DNA of 64,000 bases from Actinoalloteichus hymeniacidonis. Lineage in GTDB: Bacteria; Actinomycetota; Actinomycetes; Mycobacteriales; Pseudonocardiaceae. The notes under the pieces were generated by a model. The model searched no databases. It was not told where the DNA came from and saw nothing but the letters and a program-made list of their open reading frames with translations. The stretch covers positions 2,480,001 to 2,544,000 of the forward strand of contig NZ_JACHIS010000001.1 in NCBI RefSeq assembly GCF_014203365.1. Direction: 5' to 3'. The position numbers were made by a program, and so were the translations under genes. Shown here piece after piece: positions 1-8,821 of the stretch (the stretch's first letter is position 1; every line of letters starts with the position of its first letter).

Positions 1-3000
1 TCAGCCACGACCTCAGCTTCGACTTCGGTGAGAAGGACGGCGCGCTGCACGGCGCGATCAGCTTCAGCACCGCGCTGTTCGACCGCTCCACGGTGGAGCG
101 GATGCGCGGGCACCTGGTCGCCATCCTGACGGCGATCGCCGCCGACCCCACCGTCCGACCCGCCGAACTGCCGCTGCTCACCGAACCCGAGCGGGCCCAG
201 CTGCTCACCGACTTCAACGGCGCACCGGCCGACTTCCCCACCCCGAGACTGGTGCACGAGACCTTCACCGCGCAGGCGCGGCGAACCCCCGACGCGATCG
301 CGGTGTCGGCGGGGGAGACCGAGCTGACCTTCGCCGAACTGGACGAGCGCGCCGACCTGCTCGCCGGTCGGCTGCGGGCCCTCGGCGTCCGCCCCGGACT
401 GCTGGTCGGCGTCTGCCTGGAACGCGGCCCACAGGCCGTGATCGCCTTGCTGGCCGTGCTCAAGGCAGGCGGCGCCTTCGTCCCGCTCGACCCGGACTAC
501 CCGGCGCGGCTGGTGACCCAGCTGGTGGCCGACGCGGCCGCCCCGGTGGTGCTCACCGAGACGCACCTGGCACACCGGGTGGCCGAGGCGGCGGGAACCG
601 TGCTCTGCCTCGACTCCGACGAGCCCGACCCGGTCCGACCACAGCCCGCCGCCGCCGAACCGGTGACGCCGAACGACCTGGCCTACGTCGTCTACACCTC
701 GGGTTCCACCGGCCGCCCCAAGGGCGTGATGATCGAGCACCGCAACGTGCACCACATCATCAACGCCTGGGACACCGCCTACGGGCTGAGCGGCACGAAC
801 CCGCGCTGTCTGTCGGTGTCGAGCTTCGGCGTCGACCTGTTCTTCGCCGACTTCCTGCTCTCGGCGATGTTCGGCGGCACCATGGTGATCTGCCCGGCCG
901 AGGTGGTCACCGATCCGCCAGCCCTGGTGGATCTGATGGAGCACACCGAAACGCAGGTGATGGTCACCGTCCCCGCGCTGGCCAAGGCACTGAGCACCGA
1001 ACTCGCCTGGCAGCGGCGCAGCCTGCCCGCGCTGCGGGTGCTGGCCGTCGGTTCCGAGGGCTGGCCCGCCACCGACGGCGGCGACCTCGTGGGCACGCTC
1101 GGCCGCGACACCATCGTGGTCAACGCCTACGGGGCCACCGAGACCACCGTGGACTCGACGCTGTTCCGCGTCGACGCCGAACCCATCGGCAGCTCCTCGC
1201 TGGTACCGGTGGGACGGCCGATGGCCAACACGAGCGTCTACGTCGTCGACCCCGACCTACGGCCGGTGCCGATCGGCGTGGCCGGTGAGCTGTACATCGG
1301 CGGCGACGGCATCGCCAGGGGCTACTGGAACCGCGCCGACCTCACCGCGCAACGGTTCCGAGACGACCCCTTCGCGGGCGGGACCGCACGGATGTACCGG
1401 ACCGGGGACATCGCCCGCTGGCGGGTCGACGGCAACCTCGAATTCCTCGGCCGGGTCGACGACCAACTCAAGGTGCGGGGCTACCGCATCGAACCCGCCG
1501 AGGTGGAGGCCGCCTTGGCCGCGCACCCCGACATCGCCGCCGCCTCGGCGACCGGCTGGACCGACGACCTCGGGCGCAGCAGGCTGGTCGGCTACGTGGT
1601 GCCCCACACGGGCCGTCACCCGGATTCGGCCGAGCTGCGCGGTTTCGTGGCCGACCGGCTGCCCGGTTACGCGGTGCCGTCCGCGTTGGTCACCCTCGAC
1701 GCCCTCCCACTGACCCCCAGCGGGACCGTCGACCGTCGCGCGCTACCCCGACCCGCCGACTCCACCACAGCCGACGAACACCTCGCGCCGAGAAACGACC
1801 TCGAACGGCGGCTCGTCGAACTCTGGGCGGAGGTACTCGGCCTGGAACCGGCGCGGGTCGGTGTGCGCGACAACTTCTTCGACCTGGGCGGCGACTCCAT
1901 CCTCAGCATCCAACTCGCCTTCGCCGCCCGGCGCGCCGGGGTGGGCTTCACCTCGAAAGACCTGTTCCTGCACCAGACCATCGAACGACTGGCCCCGGTG
2001 GCAGGCCGGGACTCCGAGGCCGTCGACCGGTCGGTGGTGGGCGGCGAGGTCCCGCTCACCCCGGTGCAACACGAATACCTGTCGGGCGAGCCCACCTCGC
2101 CGCACCACTTCACTCAGTCGGTGCAGGCGGCCATGGCCACCGACCTCGACCCCGCGGCCTTGGACGTCGCGCTCACCGCGTTGGTGCGCCACCACGACGC
2201 GCTACGCATGCGCTTCGAACACGGTCAATCCGGTTGGCGGCAACACCACGCGCCCGCCGACGTCGAATCGACGCTGGTCCGACACGACCTGACCGGCCTC
2301 GACCCGGCGGCCCAACGCGCCGAGATCGACCGGCTCGGCAACGAGGCCACGGCGTCCCTCGACCTGGCGGCCGGGCCCATCCTGCGGACCCTGCTGTTCG
2401 ACCTCGGTGCGGATCGACGTCCGATCCTGTTCCTGGCCATCCACCACCTGGTGGTCGACGCGGTGTCCTGGAGCATCCTGCTCGGCGACCTCGACACCGC
2501 ATACCGGCAGGCCGTCGGCGGAGACCCGGTGGATCTCGGCGCGAAGACCACGTCGTTCCTGGCCTGGGCGCAACGCTTGGCCGGACACGTGCAGGACGGC
2601 GGCCTGGACCACGAACTGCCGCACTGGACCGGTCTTCCACACCCGACACCGCTGCCCGCCGACGCCGCGGTCCAGCAGGCCGCCGCCCGAGAGTCGGTGC
2701 GCGTCGAACTCAGCGCGTCCGAGACCGACACGCTGCTGCGCGGTGCGCCCGCCGTGTTCCGAACCAGGATCAACGACGTCCTGCTCGCCGCGTTGTCCTC
2801 GGCGCTGTGCCGGTGGACCGGACAGGACGGGCTACTGATCGATCTGGAGGGCCACGGCCGCGAAGAGCTGTTCGACGACATCGACCTCTCGCGCACGGTC
2901 GGCTGGTTCACCACCGTGTTCCCGGTGTTGTTGCCCGCGCCCATCCGAGGCGTCGACGCGGAACCCGACGCCACCGACTGGCGGCAGACGGTACGTGCCA

Positions 3001-3446
3001 CCCGCCGCAGCATCCGCGAGATTCCGGGCAAGGGCCTGGGCTATGGCGCCCTCCGATTCCTCGGCGGCCCGGACACTCCGGGCGCGGCCTTGGCCGACCG
3101 GCCGAACCCCGAGGTGCTGTTCAACTACCTCGGCCGGGTCGCCGAACCGTTGCCCACCGACCGACCGATGTCGGGCTCGGCGTCGAACACCGAGGACACC
3201 GCTGGTGGGCTCGTGCACTCGCTGGAGGAATCCGCCGCACTGAACGAGAGCCCCGACGCCACCTCGGATCACGCGCTCTCGATCACCGGCGGCATCCGAG
3301 GCGGTCGGATCGTGTTCGACTGGGCGTACTCGCCGCGAACCCAACGCGCGACGACCATCGAACGCGTCGCCGGGGACTTCCTCGGCGCGCTCCGGCAGAT
3401 CGCCCGCGAGCTCGATTCCCCCGCCGACCCCGCGAATCGGGACTGA
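1..3446 (+). CDS. NRPS, C-terminal part of the last module (C end - A - T - E), 5' partial
   Basis: The frame is open from base 3, so the protein starts upstream; the first residues are the end of a condensation-type domain (SHDLSFDFGEKDG). An adenylation domain follows at about nt 240-1740, with core motifs YTSGSTGRPKGVMIEH, NAYGATE, YRTGDIARW, GRVDDQLKVRGYRIEP and LTPSGTVDRRALP. A carrier domain follows (DNFFDLGGDSILS, phosphopantetheine Ser codon 1896-1898). The last domain, about nt 2050-3400, has HHLVVDAVSW, GLGYGALRFL and FNYLGR, which mark an epimerase rather than a condensation domain. No thioesterase follows before the stop. The module therefore activates one amino acid and leaves it as the D-epimer on the carrier. 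The pocket Asp probably lies in FGVDLFFAD; I do not assign a substrate. Release must occur in trans, and the next gene is the obvious candidate. Confidence 0.95.
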   Translation, partial: SHDLSFDFGEKDGALHGAISFSTALFDRSTVERMRGHLVAILTAIAADPTVRPAELPLLTEPERAQLLTDFNGAPADFPTPRLVHETFTAQARRTPDAIAVSAGETELTFAELDERADLLAGRLRALGVRPGLLVGVCLERGPQAVIALLAVLKAGGAFVPLDPDYPARLVTQLVADAAAPVVLTETHLAHRVAEAAGTVLCLDSDEPDPVRPQPAAAEPVTPNDLAYVVYTSGSTGRPKGVMIEHRNVHHIINAWDTAYGLSGTNPRCLSVSSFGVDLFFADFLLSAMFGGTMVICPAEVVTDPPALVDLMEHTETQVMVTVPALAKALSTELAWQRRSLPALRVLAVGSEGWPATDGGDLVGTLGRDTIVVNAYGATETTVDSTLFRVDAEPIGSSSLVPVGRPMANTSVYVVDPDLRPVPIGVAGELYIGGDGIARGYWNRADLTAQRFRDDPFAGGTARMYRTGDIARWRVDGNLEFLGRVDDQLKVRGYRIEPAEVEAALAAHPDIAAASATGWTDDLGRSRLVGYVVPHTGRHPDSAELRGFVADRLPGYAVPSALVTLDALPLTPSGTVDRRALPRPADSTTADEHLAPRNDLERRLVELWAEVLGLEPARVGVRDNFFDLGGDSILSIQLAFAARRAGVGFTSKDLFLHQTIERLAPVAGRDSEAVDRSVVGGEVPLTPVQHEYLSGEPTSPHHFTQSVQAAMATDLDPAALDVALTALVRHHDALRMRFEHGQSGWRQHHAPADVESTLVRHDLTGLDPAAQRAEIDRLGNEATASLDLAAGPILRTLLFDLGADRRPILFLAIHHLVVDAVSWSILLGDLDTAYRQAVGGDPVDLGAKTTSFLAWAQRLAGHVQDGGLDHELPHWTGLPHPTPLPADAAVQQAAARESVRVELSASETDTLLRGAPAVFRTRINDVLLAALSSALCRWTGQDGLLIDLEGHGREELFDDIDLSRTVGWFTTVFPVLLPAPIRGVDAEPDATDWRQTVRATRRSIREIPGKGLGYGALRFLGGPDTPGAALADRPNPEVLFNYLGRVAEPLPTDRPMSGSASNTEDTAGGLVHSLEESAALNESPDATSDHALSITGGIRGGRIVFDWAYSPRTQRATTIERVAGDFLGALRQIARELDSPADPANRD

Positions 3447-3451
3447 CCCCC

Positions 3452-4765
3452 GTGGACCTGACCCAGTTACCGGCCTTGGTGGCCTACCTGGCCGAACGGC
3501 ATCGGGTGCCGGGCGCGCAGCTCGTCGTGCGACGGGGCGAGGAGCTGCGCACCACGGAGTTCGGTGTCGAGACCGTGGGCAGTCGCCGGGCGGTGGTCGC
3601 CGACTCGGCGTTCCCGCTCGGCTCGCTGACCAAGCCCTTCACCGCGACCCTGGCCATGCTGCTGGTGGCCGATGGCGATATCGACCTCGACGACACCCTG
3701 CCCGGTCTGACGCTGCCCGGCGTGACCCTGCGCCGGGTGCTTGCCCACACCGGGGGACTGGTGTCCTCGGTGACCGTCGACAACGTCGAGTCGGGCTCGC
3801 GCACGCGCTGGCTCGCCGTGGACCGCACGGCGAACGCCCTGGCGAATCCGCCGGGCACCGCCTTCTCCTACTCCAACCTCGGCTATCTCCTCATCGGCCA
3901 CCTCATCGAGGAGCACACCGGAATGCCCTGGTGGGAGGCGGTCACCGACATCCTGTTGCGGCCCGACGGAATCCGACCTGCTTTCGTGGTCGGCCCGGCC
4001 GATCAACGGACGGACCGCAACCCGATCACCGGGCACGCCGTGCGCGCCTCGGGCGGCTCGCCACTGCCGATCGCCGACCAGCCACTGCCACTCGTGGAGG
4101 AACCCGCGGGCGCACTCGCCCTGAGCGCCGCCGACCTCGTGGCCTTCGCCTCGGCACACCTACCCGGGGCTCACTCTCCGATCGGGGAACGGACCGCGCG
4201 TTGGATGCGCGAGGACCAGACCGAGGGCCTGCGTGTCGGGCCCTTCGGCATGGCCGACGGCTGGAGCCTCGGCTGGTCGATCTACTCCCGGGGCGGCCAC
4301 ACCTGGTACGGCCATGACGGTACCGGGGGCGGCACCTCCTGCCACCTGCGCTTCCACCCGGACAGCGCGACGGCGATCGGCTTCACGGCCAACGCCAACA
4401 CCGGACTGGCGATGTGGGAGGAACTGGTCGAGGAACTCCGCAAGGCCGGACTCGACGTCGGCAGCCACTCCTACTCCACCCTGCCCGATCCCGGGGCACC
4501 GGTGCCCGCCCCACCGGAGTGCCTCGGCCGGTATGTCAACGGTGACACGGAGTTCGTGCTCGACACCGCAGCCGACGGCGAGCTGCGGTTATGCGTCGGC
4601 GGCGCACCGTATGCGCGGCTGACCTGCTACGACGGTCTGCTGTTCACCATGCGCGAGATCGACGGCGGCGGCATGGTCCACACCGGACGATTCGTGCCGG
4701 GCGAGGACTCCGAGACCGTGGTGGCGCTCCAGATCTCCGGAAGGTTGGCGCGACGCCATGGTTGA
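3452..4765 (+). CDS. PBP-type (beta-lactamase fold) stand-alone thioesterase / peptide macrocyclase
   Basis: This is a 437-residue serine hydrolase of the class C beta-lactamase/penicillin-binding-protein fold. It has SxxK (S58-L-T-K61), a Tyr motif (Y140-S-N142) and a third motif H288-D-G290 followed by TGGG. A C-terminal domain from about residue 350 looks lipocalin-like. No signal peptide or transmembrane segment is visible, so it is cytosolic and not a cell-wall enzyme. The start is GTG at 3452, 5 bp after the NRPS stop. The family precedent is SurE, and MppK in the mannopeptimycin cluster: trans-acting cyclases that offload peptides with a D-residue at the C terminus from NRPSs lacking a thioesterase. 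The upstream NRPS ends in an epimerase, which is the expected partner. Cyclisation is inferred; hydrolysis or a D-peptidase resistance role are alternatives. Confidence 0.85.
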   Translation: MDLTQLPALVAYLAERHRVPGAQLVVRRGEELRTTEFGVETVGSRRAVVADSAFPLGSLTKPFTATLAMLLVADGDIDLDDTLPGLTLPGVTLRRVLAHTGGLVSSVTVDNVESGSRTRWLAVDRTANALANPPGTAFSYSNLGYLLIGHLIEEHTGMPWWEAVTDILLRPDGIRPAFVVGPADQRTDRNPITGHAVRASGGSPLPIADQPLPLVEEPAGALALSAADLVAFASAHLPGAHSPIGERTARWMREDQTEGLRVGPFGMADGWSLGWSIYSRGGHTWYGHDGTGGGTSCHLRFHPDSATAIGFTANANTGLAMWEELVEELRKAGLDVGSHSYSTLPDPGAPVPAPPECLGRYVNGDTEFVLDTAADGELRLCVGGAPYARLTCYDGLLFTMREIDGGGMVHTGRFVPGEDSETVVALQISGRLARRHG

Positions 4766-6131
4766 ACCGGTTCGCGAGGCGAGTACCGAGGCCGATCCGG
4801 CTGCCACCGCCGAGTCCACCAGTACCGCAGCGGCGACACCGCCGTCCGAGGCGCCGCCGCTGCCGCTGTCCCGGAATCGCAACTACCACATCCTGTGGTC
4901 GAGCCTGTTGCTCTCGGAACTCAGCAGCGCCATCGTCGCGATCGGACTGCCGCTGCTGATCCTGGCCGTGTCCGGATCGGCGTTCCAACTGGGCTTGGTC
5001 TCGTCGGTGTTGGCCACCGCGCGCATGCTGGCCAACGTCCCGGCCGGTGTGATCGCCGACCGCTGGGACCGCAAGAAGGTGATGCTGTGGTGTCAGGGGT
5101 TACGTGCGCTCGCGATGGGCGCACTCGCCGCGACACTGCTCGGCGGTGCCTATTCGCTGCCGTTGGTCCTGGCGGTCGCCGTGATCGAGGGAGTCGTCGG
5201 TTCGGTCTTCGCACCCGCCGAGGACGCCGCACTGCCCCGAGTGGTGCACCGATCGCAGCTCTCCACCGCGATCGCCCGCAACACCGCGCGCCCGCATATC
5301 GCGAACCTGCTGGGTCCGGCCGCCACCGGATTCGTGTTCGGCTTCCACGAGATGCTGCCCTTCGCGCTGACCGTGGTGCTGTTGACCGGTTCCTTCGTGG
5401 CACTGGTCTTCCTCGTCCTGCCGCGATCGAAGCGCACCACACCCGACGCCGGTTCGACTGCGGATTCGCCGCCCGCCGAACCCGACCGGACCGGCGTGCG
5501 GCGGGAGGTCGCCGACGGATTCCGTTGGGCACTGGGCAACCGCGCGGTGTTGACCACGCTGGTGTGGCTGGTGTTCAACCAACTCTGCTTCGGTGCGCTG
5601 GTGATCGTGGTGCTCGCGGCCTCCGGCGAGGGTGACGTGGCACCCGGCGAGGTCGGCCTGATGATGGCCTTCTTCGGCGGCGGCGGAATCCTCGGCGCGA
5701 GCATGGCCTCCCGGGTGCTCCCGCTGTTGCCGTCCTCGGTGATCGTGATCGGCTTCTCCTGGGTGGGCGCCGTGCTGACCGCGGTGATGGCGCTCGTACC
5801 GCCGGGCCTGCCCTTGGGGCTGGTGCTCGGGGCGACCGCGTTCTTCGTTCCGCTGGCGGCCACCACGATCATGACCTACCAGATGCTGGTCACCCCGGAC
5901 GAGCTGCGCGGCCGTCTCAGCGGCATCGTCGGCGTCTGCGTCGGCGGCGCCAACGCCCTCGGCCCGATGCTGGGCGCGATGCTGATCGGCTTCGGCGGCA
6001 ACAGCGCCAACGCGTTGTTGCTGTGTGGCGGTGCGCTCGCGGTGGTCGCGCTGGTCAGCACCTTCAGCCCGGACCTGCGCCGCTTCCCCACGCTGCCCAC
6101 TCTCGACAAGCCGGGGCGAACCGGCGACTGA
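4758..6131 (+). CDS. MFS exporter, peptide cluster associated
   Basis: This 457-residue membrane protein has a Pro/Ala/Thr-rich N-terminal tail of about 40 residues and then about twelve hydrophobic segments. It resembles the EntS-like branch of the major facilitator superfamily. The loop 2-3 signature is present as GVIADRWDRKKVM. The ATG lies inside the end of the thioesterase gene (8-bp overlap), so the two are translationally coupled and share the NRPS transcript. The likely role is export of the finished peptide or self-resistance; the substrate is inferred from position only. A GC-rich hairpin follows the stop codon. Confidence 0.85.
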   Translation: MVEPVREASTEADPAATAESTSTAAATPPSEAPPLPLSRNRNYHILWSSLLLSELSSAIVAIGLPLLILAVSGSAFQLGLVSSVLATARMLANVPAGVIADRWDRKKVMLWCQGLRALAMGALAATLLGGAYSLPLVLAVAVIEGVVGSVFAPAEDAALPRVVHRSQLSTAIARNTARPHIANLLGPAATGFVFGFHEMLPFALTVVLLTGSFVALVFLVLPRSKRTTPDAGSTADSPPAEPDRTGVRREVADGFRWALGNRAVLTTLVWLVFNQLCFGALVIVVLAASGEGDVAPGEVGLMMAFFGGGGILGASMASRVLPLLPSSVIVIGFSWVGAVLTAVMALVPPGLPLGLVLGATAFFVPLAATTIMTYQMLVTPDELRGRLSGIVGVCVGGANALGPMLGAMLIGFGGNSANALLLCGGALAVVALVSTFSPDLRRFPTLPTLDKPGRTGD

Positions 6132-6148
6132 CCACTGGGTTCGCACGC

Positions 6149-6183
6149 GGGCCCGGCCACCGACCGATGCGGTGGCCGGGTCC
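6149..6183. terminator. Hairpin after the NRPS-TE-exporter operon
   Basis: The arms GGGCCCGGCCACCG and CGGTGGCCGGGTCC (14 nt, one mismatch) enclose a 7-nt loop, 17 bp after the MFS stop. No U-tract follows, which is usual in actinomycetes. The rest of 6184-6349 shows no gene. Confidence 0.6.
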
Positions 6184-6349
6184 TTCTGCACGCGGCCTGT
6201 CGTCTGTGCTGTGCTCCGGAGGGGAGCTCTGGGGAGCGCGGCAACTCGGTGGCCGCGGCCGAACCGAGGAGCGCACAGCGGCAGCGCGGTGTGCGCGCCA
6301 TGCTGGCGGCACAGCGGAACCACCCCGGAGCGGCACCGGTACCAACGGC

Positions 6350-6385
6350 TCGGGCGCCGTGCCCCCGCAGGGACACGGCGCCCGA
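6350..6385. terminator. Hairpin at the end of the methyltransferase gene
   Basis: Perfect 12-bp arms TCGGGCGCCGTG and CACGGCGCCCGA lie just beyond the stop of the minus-strand methyltransferase gene. Together with the 6149-6183 hairpin it separates two convergent transcription units. Confidence 0.65.
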
Positions 6386-6393
6386 GGCCCGGA

Positions 6394-7413
6394 TCACTTC
6401 TTCTTGGCGATGAACAACCTGCCGGTCGGGAAGCGGTGCGGCACACACTCCACCTCGGAGAATCCCGCCTGCAGCAGCTTGGCGGTCCACTCCTGCTCGG
6501 TGAGCAGCCTGCGCCGCATGAACTGCTGGTGGTAGTAGGTCACGATGGCGCTGAACCGCCGCTCTCGGACGTTCTGCACGAACGGGACCGCCTCGGTGAT
6601 CGCCATGATCCCGCCGGGCCGCAACGCATCGCGGCAGTTGGCCAACACACCGTCGGCGACGTCCTCCTCCTCCGGCATCATGTCGTGGAAGACGAAACCG
6701 GCGTGCACCACGTCGGCCCCGGCGACCGGGCCTGCGTCCTCGGCCACCGACTGGATCGACCGCTCCACCACGGTCAGTCGGTCGGACATCCCGGCGCGCT
6801 CGGCGGCGGCCTGCGCCTCCTTGCAGGAGGGTCCGTCCAGATCCAAGGCCACCGCGGTGGTCTCCGGAAGCTGCCCCAGGATCTCGATGAGCAACCGAGC
6901 GGTGCCCGCGCCGAGGTCGACGACGTGGGACGGCCGCGCCTTCAGGATGGTCTCCAACGCCACCGGGTAGAACGCCTTGGAACCCATCCACTCCGAGGCG
7001 ACCGCGACCTGCCTGCCGTCCCGGGTGTGCCGCTTGCCCGCCGCACGGGGATCGCGCAGGAACTCGAGTGCGTTGTTGACGAACGGACGGTTGGCGTTGA
7101 GTGCCCAGGAGAGATACCCGGACTCGTACCGGATCTGGTCGAAGTCGTCGGCGACGGTGAACGTGCCGGGCAACTCGGTCGACTCCGACATGATCCCGGC
7201 GGAGGTCATCGCCTCCAGGTATTTCGCCACGCCCTCCGGGGGCACCAGGGTCTCCTCGGCGAGGCCGGCGACGGTCACCGCCTGCCCATTCTCGATATGG
7301 GGCACCAGGCCGAGTCGATCCCCGATCTCCAGCAGTGCAGCGGCGCCCGCCGCATCGGCGACCACCTCTCGGACGTCGGTGTCCAGAACCGTTTCCCTGT
7401 CGCGGATCGTCAT
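6394..7413 (-). CDS. SAM-dependent C-methyltransferase, MppJ/LptI/MrsA-like (alpha-keto acid beta-methylation)
   Basis: This 339-residue protein has an N-terminal winged-helix/dimerisation region (about 1-145) and a class I SAM fold with motif I VVDLGAGTAR. It resembles the O-methyltransferase-like enzymes that C-methylate alpha-keto acids, such as MppJ, which makes beta-methylphenylpyruvate. In a hand alignment from memory, the His of FVFHDMMPEEED and the His of YYHQQF fall where MppJ has its iron ligands. I chose ATG 7413 because AAGGAG lies 8 nt upstream; a GTG nine bases earlier would overlap that site. The gene lies 27 bp downstream of the aminotransferase on the same strand, fitting methylation of a keto acid followed by transamination. 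The substrate (phenylpyruvate, 2-oxoglutarate or keto-arginine) cannot be read from the sequence. Confidence 0.75.
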   Translation of the reverse strand: MTIRDRETVLDTDVREVVADAAGAAALLEIGDRLGLVPHIENGQAVTVAGLAEETLVPPEGVAKYLEAMTSAGIMSESTELPGTFTVADDFDQIRYESGYLSWALNANRPFVNNALEFLRDPRAAGKRHTRDGRQVAVASEWMGSKAFYPVALETILKARPSHVVDLGAGTARLLIEILGQLPETTAVALDLDGPSCKEAQAAAERAGMSDRLTVVERSIQSVAEDAGPVAGADVVHAGFVFHDMMPEEEDVADGVLANCRDALRPGGIMAITEAVPFVQNVRERRFSAIVTYYHQQFMRRRLLTEQEWTAKLLQAGFSEVECVPHRFPTGRLFIAKKK

Positions 7414-7440
7414 CTTGCGCACTCCTTGAATTCCACTCGG

Positions 7441-8589
7441 TTATCGAACGGGGAACACCCATCCGTGGTGGTCGGGGCTGAGCCCGTGTTGGATGTCGAC
7501 CAGCGCGCGACGTAGCCCCAGCGTCACCGGGCCCGATACGCCGCCGCCCACCTGCCACTCGCCCTCGGTGGAGCGCACCGTGCCCACCGGGGCGACCACG
7601 GCGGCGGTGCCGCAGGCGAAGGTCTCCGCCATCGAGCCGTCCTCGGCGGCGCTACGCCACTCGGTGATGCTCAACGGTTGTTCGTCGACCGCGTAGCCCG
7701 AGCCGCGGGCCAACGTGATCAGTGCGTCTCGGGTCACGCCCGGCAGGATCGTGCCGCCCAGTGGCGGCGTGATCAGCCTCGGTGAATCCGGCGGCCCGTA
7801 GACGAAGAACAGGTTCATCCCGCCCAGTTCCTCGATCCACCGCCGTTCCACCGCGTCCAACCACACCACCTGGTCGCAACCACGGGCCTTGGCCTCCTGC
7901 GCGGGCAGCAGACTCCCCGCGTAGTTGCCGGGGGTCTTGGCCTCACCGGTGCCACCGGGCGCGGCACGCACGTAGTCCCCACTGACCCACACGGTCAGCG
8001 GGGAGACCTCGCCGGGGAAGAAGTTGTCCGTCACGAACGCGATCAGCAGGAACAGATACTCCCTGGCAGGCCGCAGACCCAGATCGGACTCCGTCGCCAA
8101 CAGCACCGGCCGCAGGTAGAGGCTGCTGCCCACCGTGGCCGGCACCCAGTCGCGGTCGGCGCCGACGAGTTCGGTGATGGCGGCGAGGAACAACGATTCC
8201 GGCAACTCCGGCATGGCCAGCCTGCGAGCGGAGCGCCGCAGCCGTTCCGAGGCCAGGTCGGGACGGAACACCCCGACACCGCCATCGGGTTGCGAGTACG
8301 CCTTCAGCCCCTCGAAGACGATCTGCCCGTGATGCAGGCCGACCGAAGCCGGGTCCAAGCGGAGGTCCTGGTACGGATCGAGCCGGGCGTCATGCCACCC
8401 CAGGTCCGCCGACCAGCGGATGGTGACCATGTGCTCGGTCAGCACCCGCCCGAAACCGGGCTGCCGCATGCGTTGGCTGCGTTGGGCGGCGGGAATCCGA
8501 TTGGCGGCGGGCACGGTCCTCCGGGTGAATACCGGCGCGTTCTCGGTTGCGCTGTGCCCACGATGGTCGGTCGACCGAGTCTGCGTCAT
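7441..8589 (-). CDS. Branched-chain-type aminotransferase (fold IV PLP), cluster copy
   Basis: This 382-residue fold-type IV aminotransferase resembles BCAT. Landmarks are HHGQIVFEGLKAY, the PLP lysine in GEAKTPGNYAGSL, EELGGMNLFFV, the phosphate loop GGTILPGVTRDALI and SMAETFACGTAAVV. ATG 8589 is preferred because GGGAAGAAGG lies just upstream; a longer in-frame ATG at 8667 lacks a ribosome site. It is the first gene of a two-gene minus-strand operon with the C-methyltransferase and diverges from the P450. The inferred role is interconversion of an amino acid and its keto acid around the beta-methylation step, as housekeeping transaminases do for beta-methylphenylalanine and 3-methylglutamate. 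A general IlvE role is possible but less likely inside the cluster. Confidence 0.85.
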   Translation of the reverse strand: MTQTRSTDHRGHSATENAPVFTRRTVPAANRIPAAQRSQRMRQPGFGRVLTEHMVTIRWSADLGWHDARLDPYQDLRLDPASVGLHHGQIVFEGLKAYSQPDGGVGVFRPDLASERLRRSARRLAMPELPESLFLAAITELVGADRDWVPATVGSSLYLRPVLLATESDLGLRPAREYLFLLIAFVTDNFFPGEVSPLTVWVSGDYVRAAPGGTGEAKTPGNYAGSLLPAQEAKARGCDQVVWLDAVERRWIEELGGMNLFFVYGPPDSPRLITPPLGGTILPGVTRDALITLARGSGYAVDEQPLSITEWRSAAEDGSMAETFACGTAAVVAPVGTVRSTEGEWQVGGGVSGPVTLGLRRALVDIQHGLSPDHHGWVFPVR

Positions 8590-8821
8590 GAGCCTTCTTC
8601 CCCAGTCACCTTCGAGCGCTATCGTCGCGTGAGATCCGAGAATGATCCGCGGGCCCATCCCGCTCAACTCGCTTGAATGGAGCGGAAACCGGGCGGGTCA
8701 GCTTGCCGGTTTCCAACTCGGGAAACCTCGTTGTCCGCGTTGCCGGTTCTTCGGTAGAACAACGAATAAGGGACTTCTGCGGTCCGCAGGCAGTCATTCT
8801 TCGGTGAGGATCGAAACGTAG

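Noticed and set aside
2234-3451. Upstream extension of the thioesterase frame into the NRPS gene
   Set aside because: Arg/Pro-rich shadow sequence; the real protein begins at GTG 3452 just after the NRPS stop.
5100-6446. 448-codon frame antisense to the peptide-cluster exporter
   Set aside because: Low-complexity Arg/Gln/His composition, no ribosome site, opposite a clear MFS gene.
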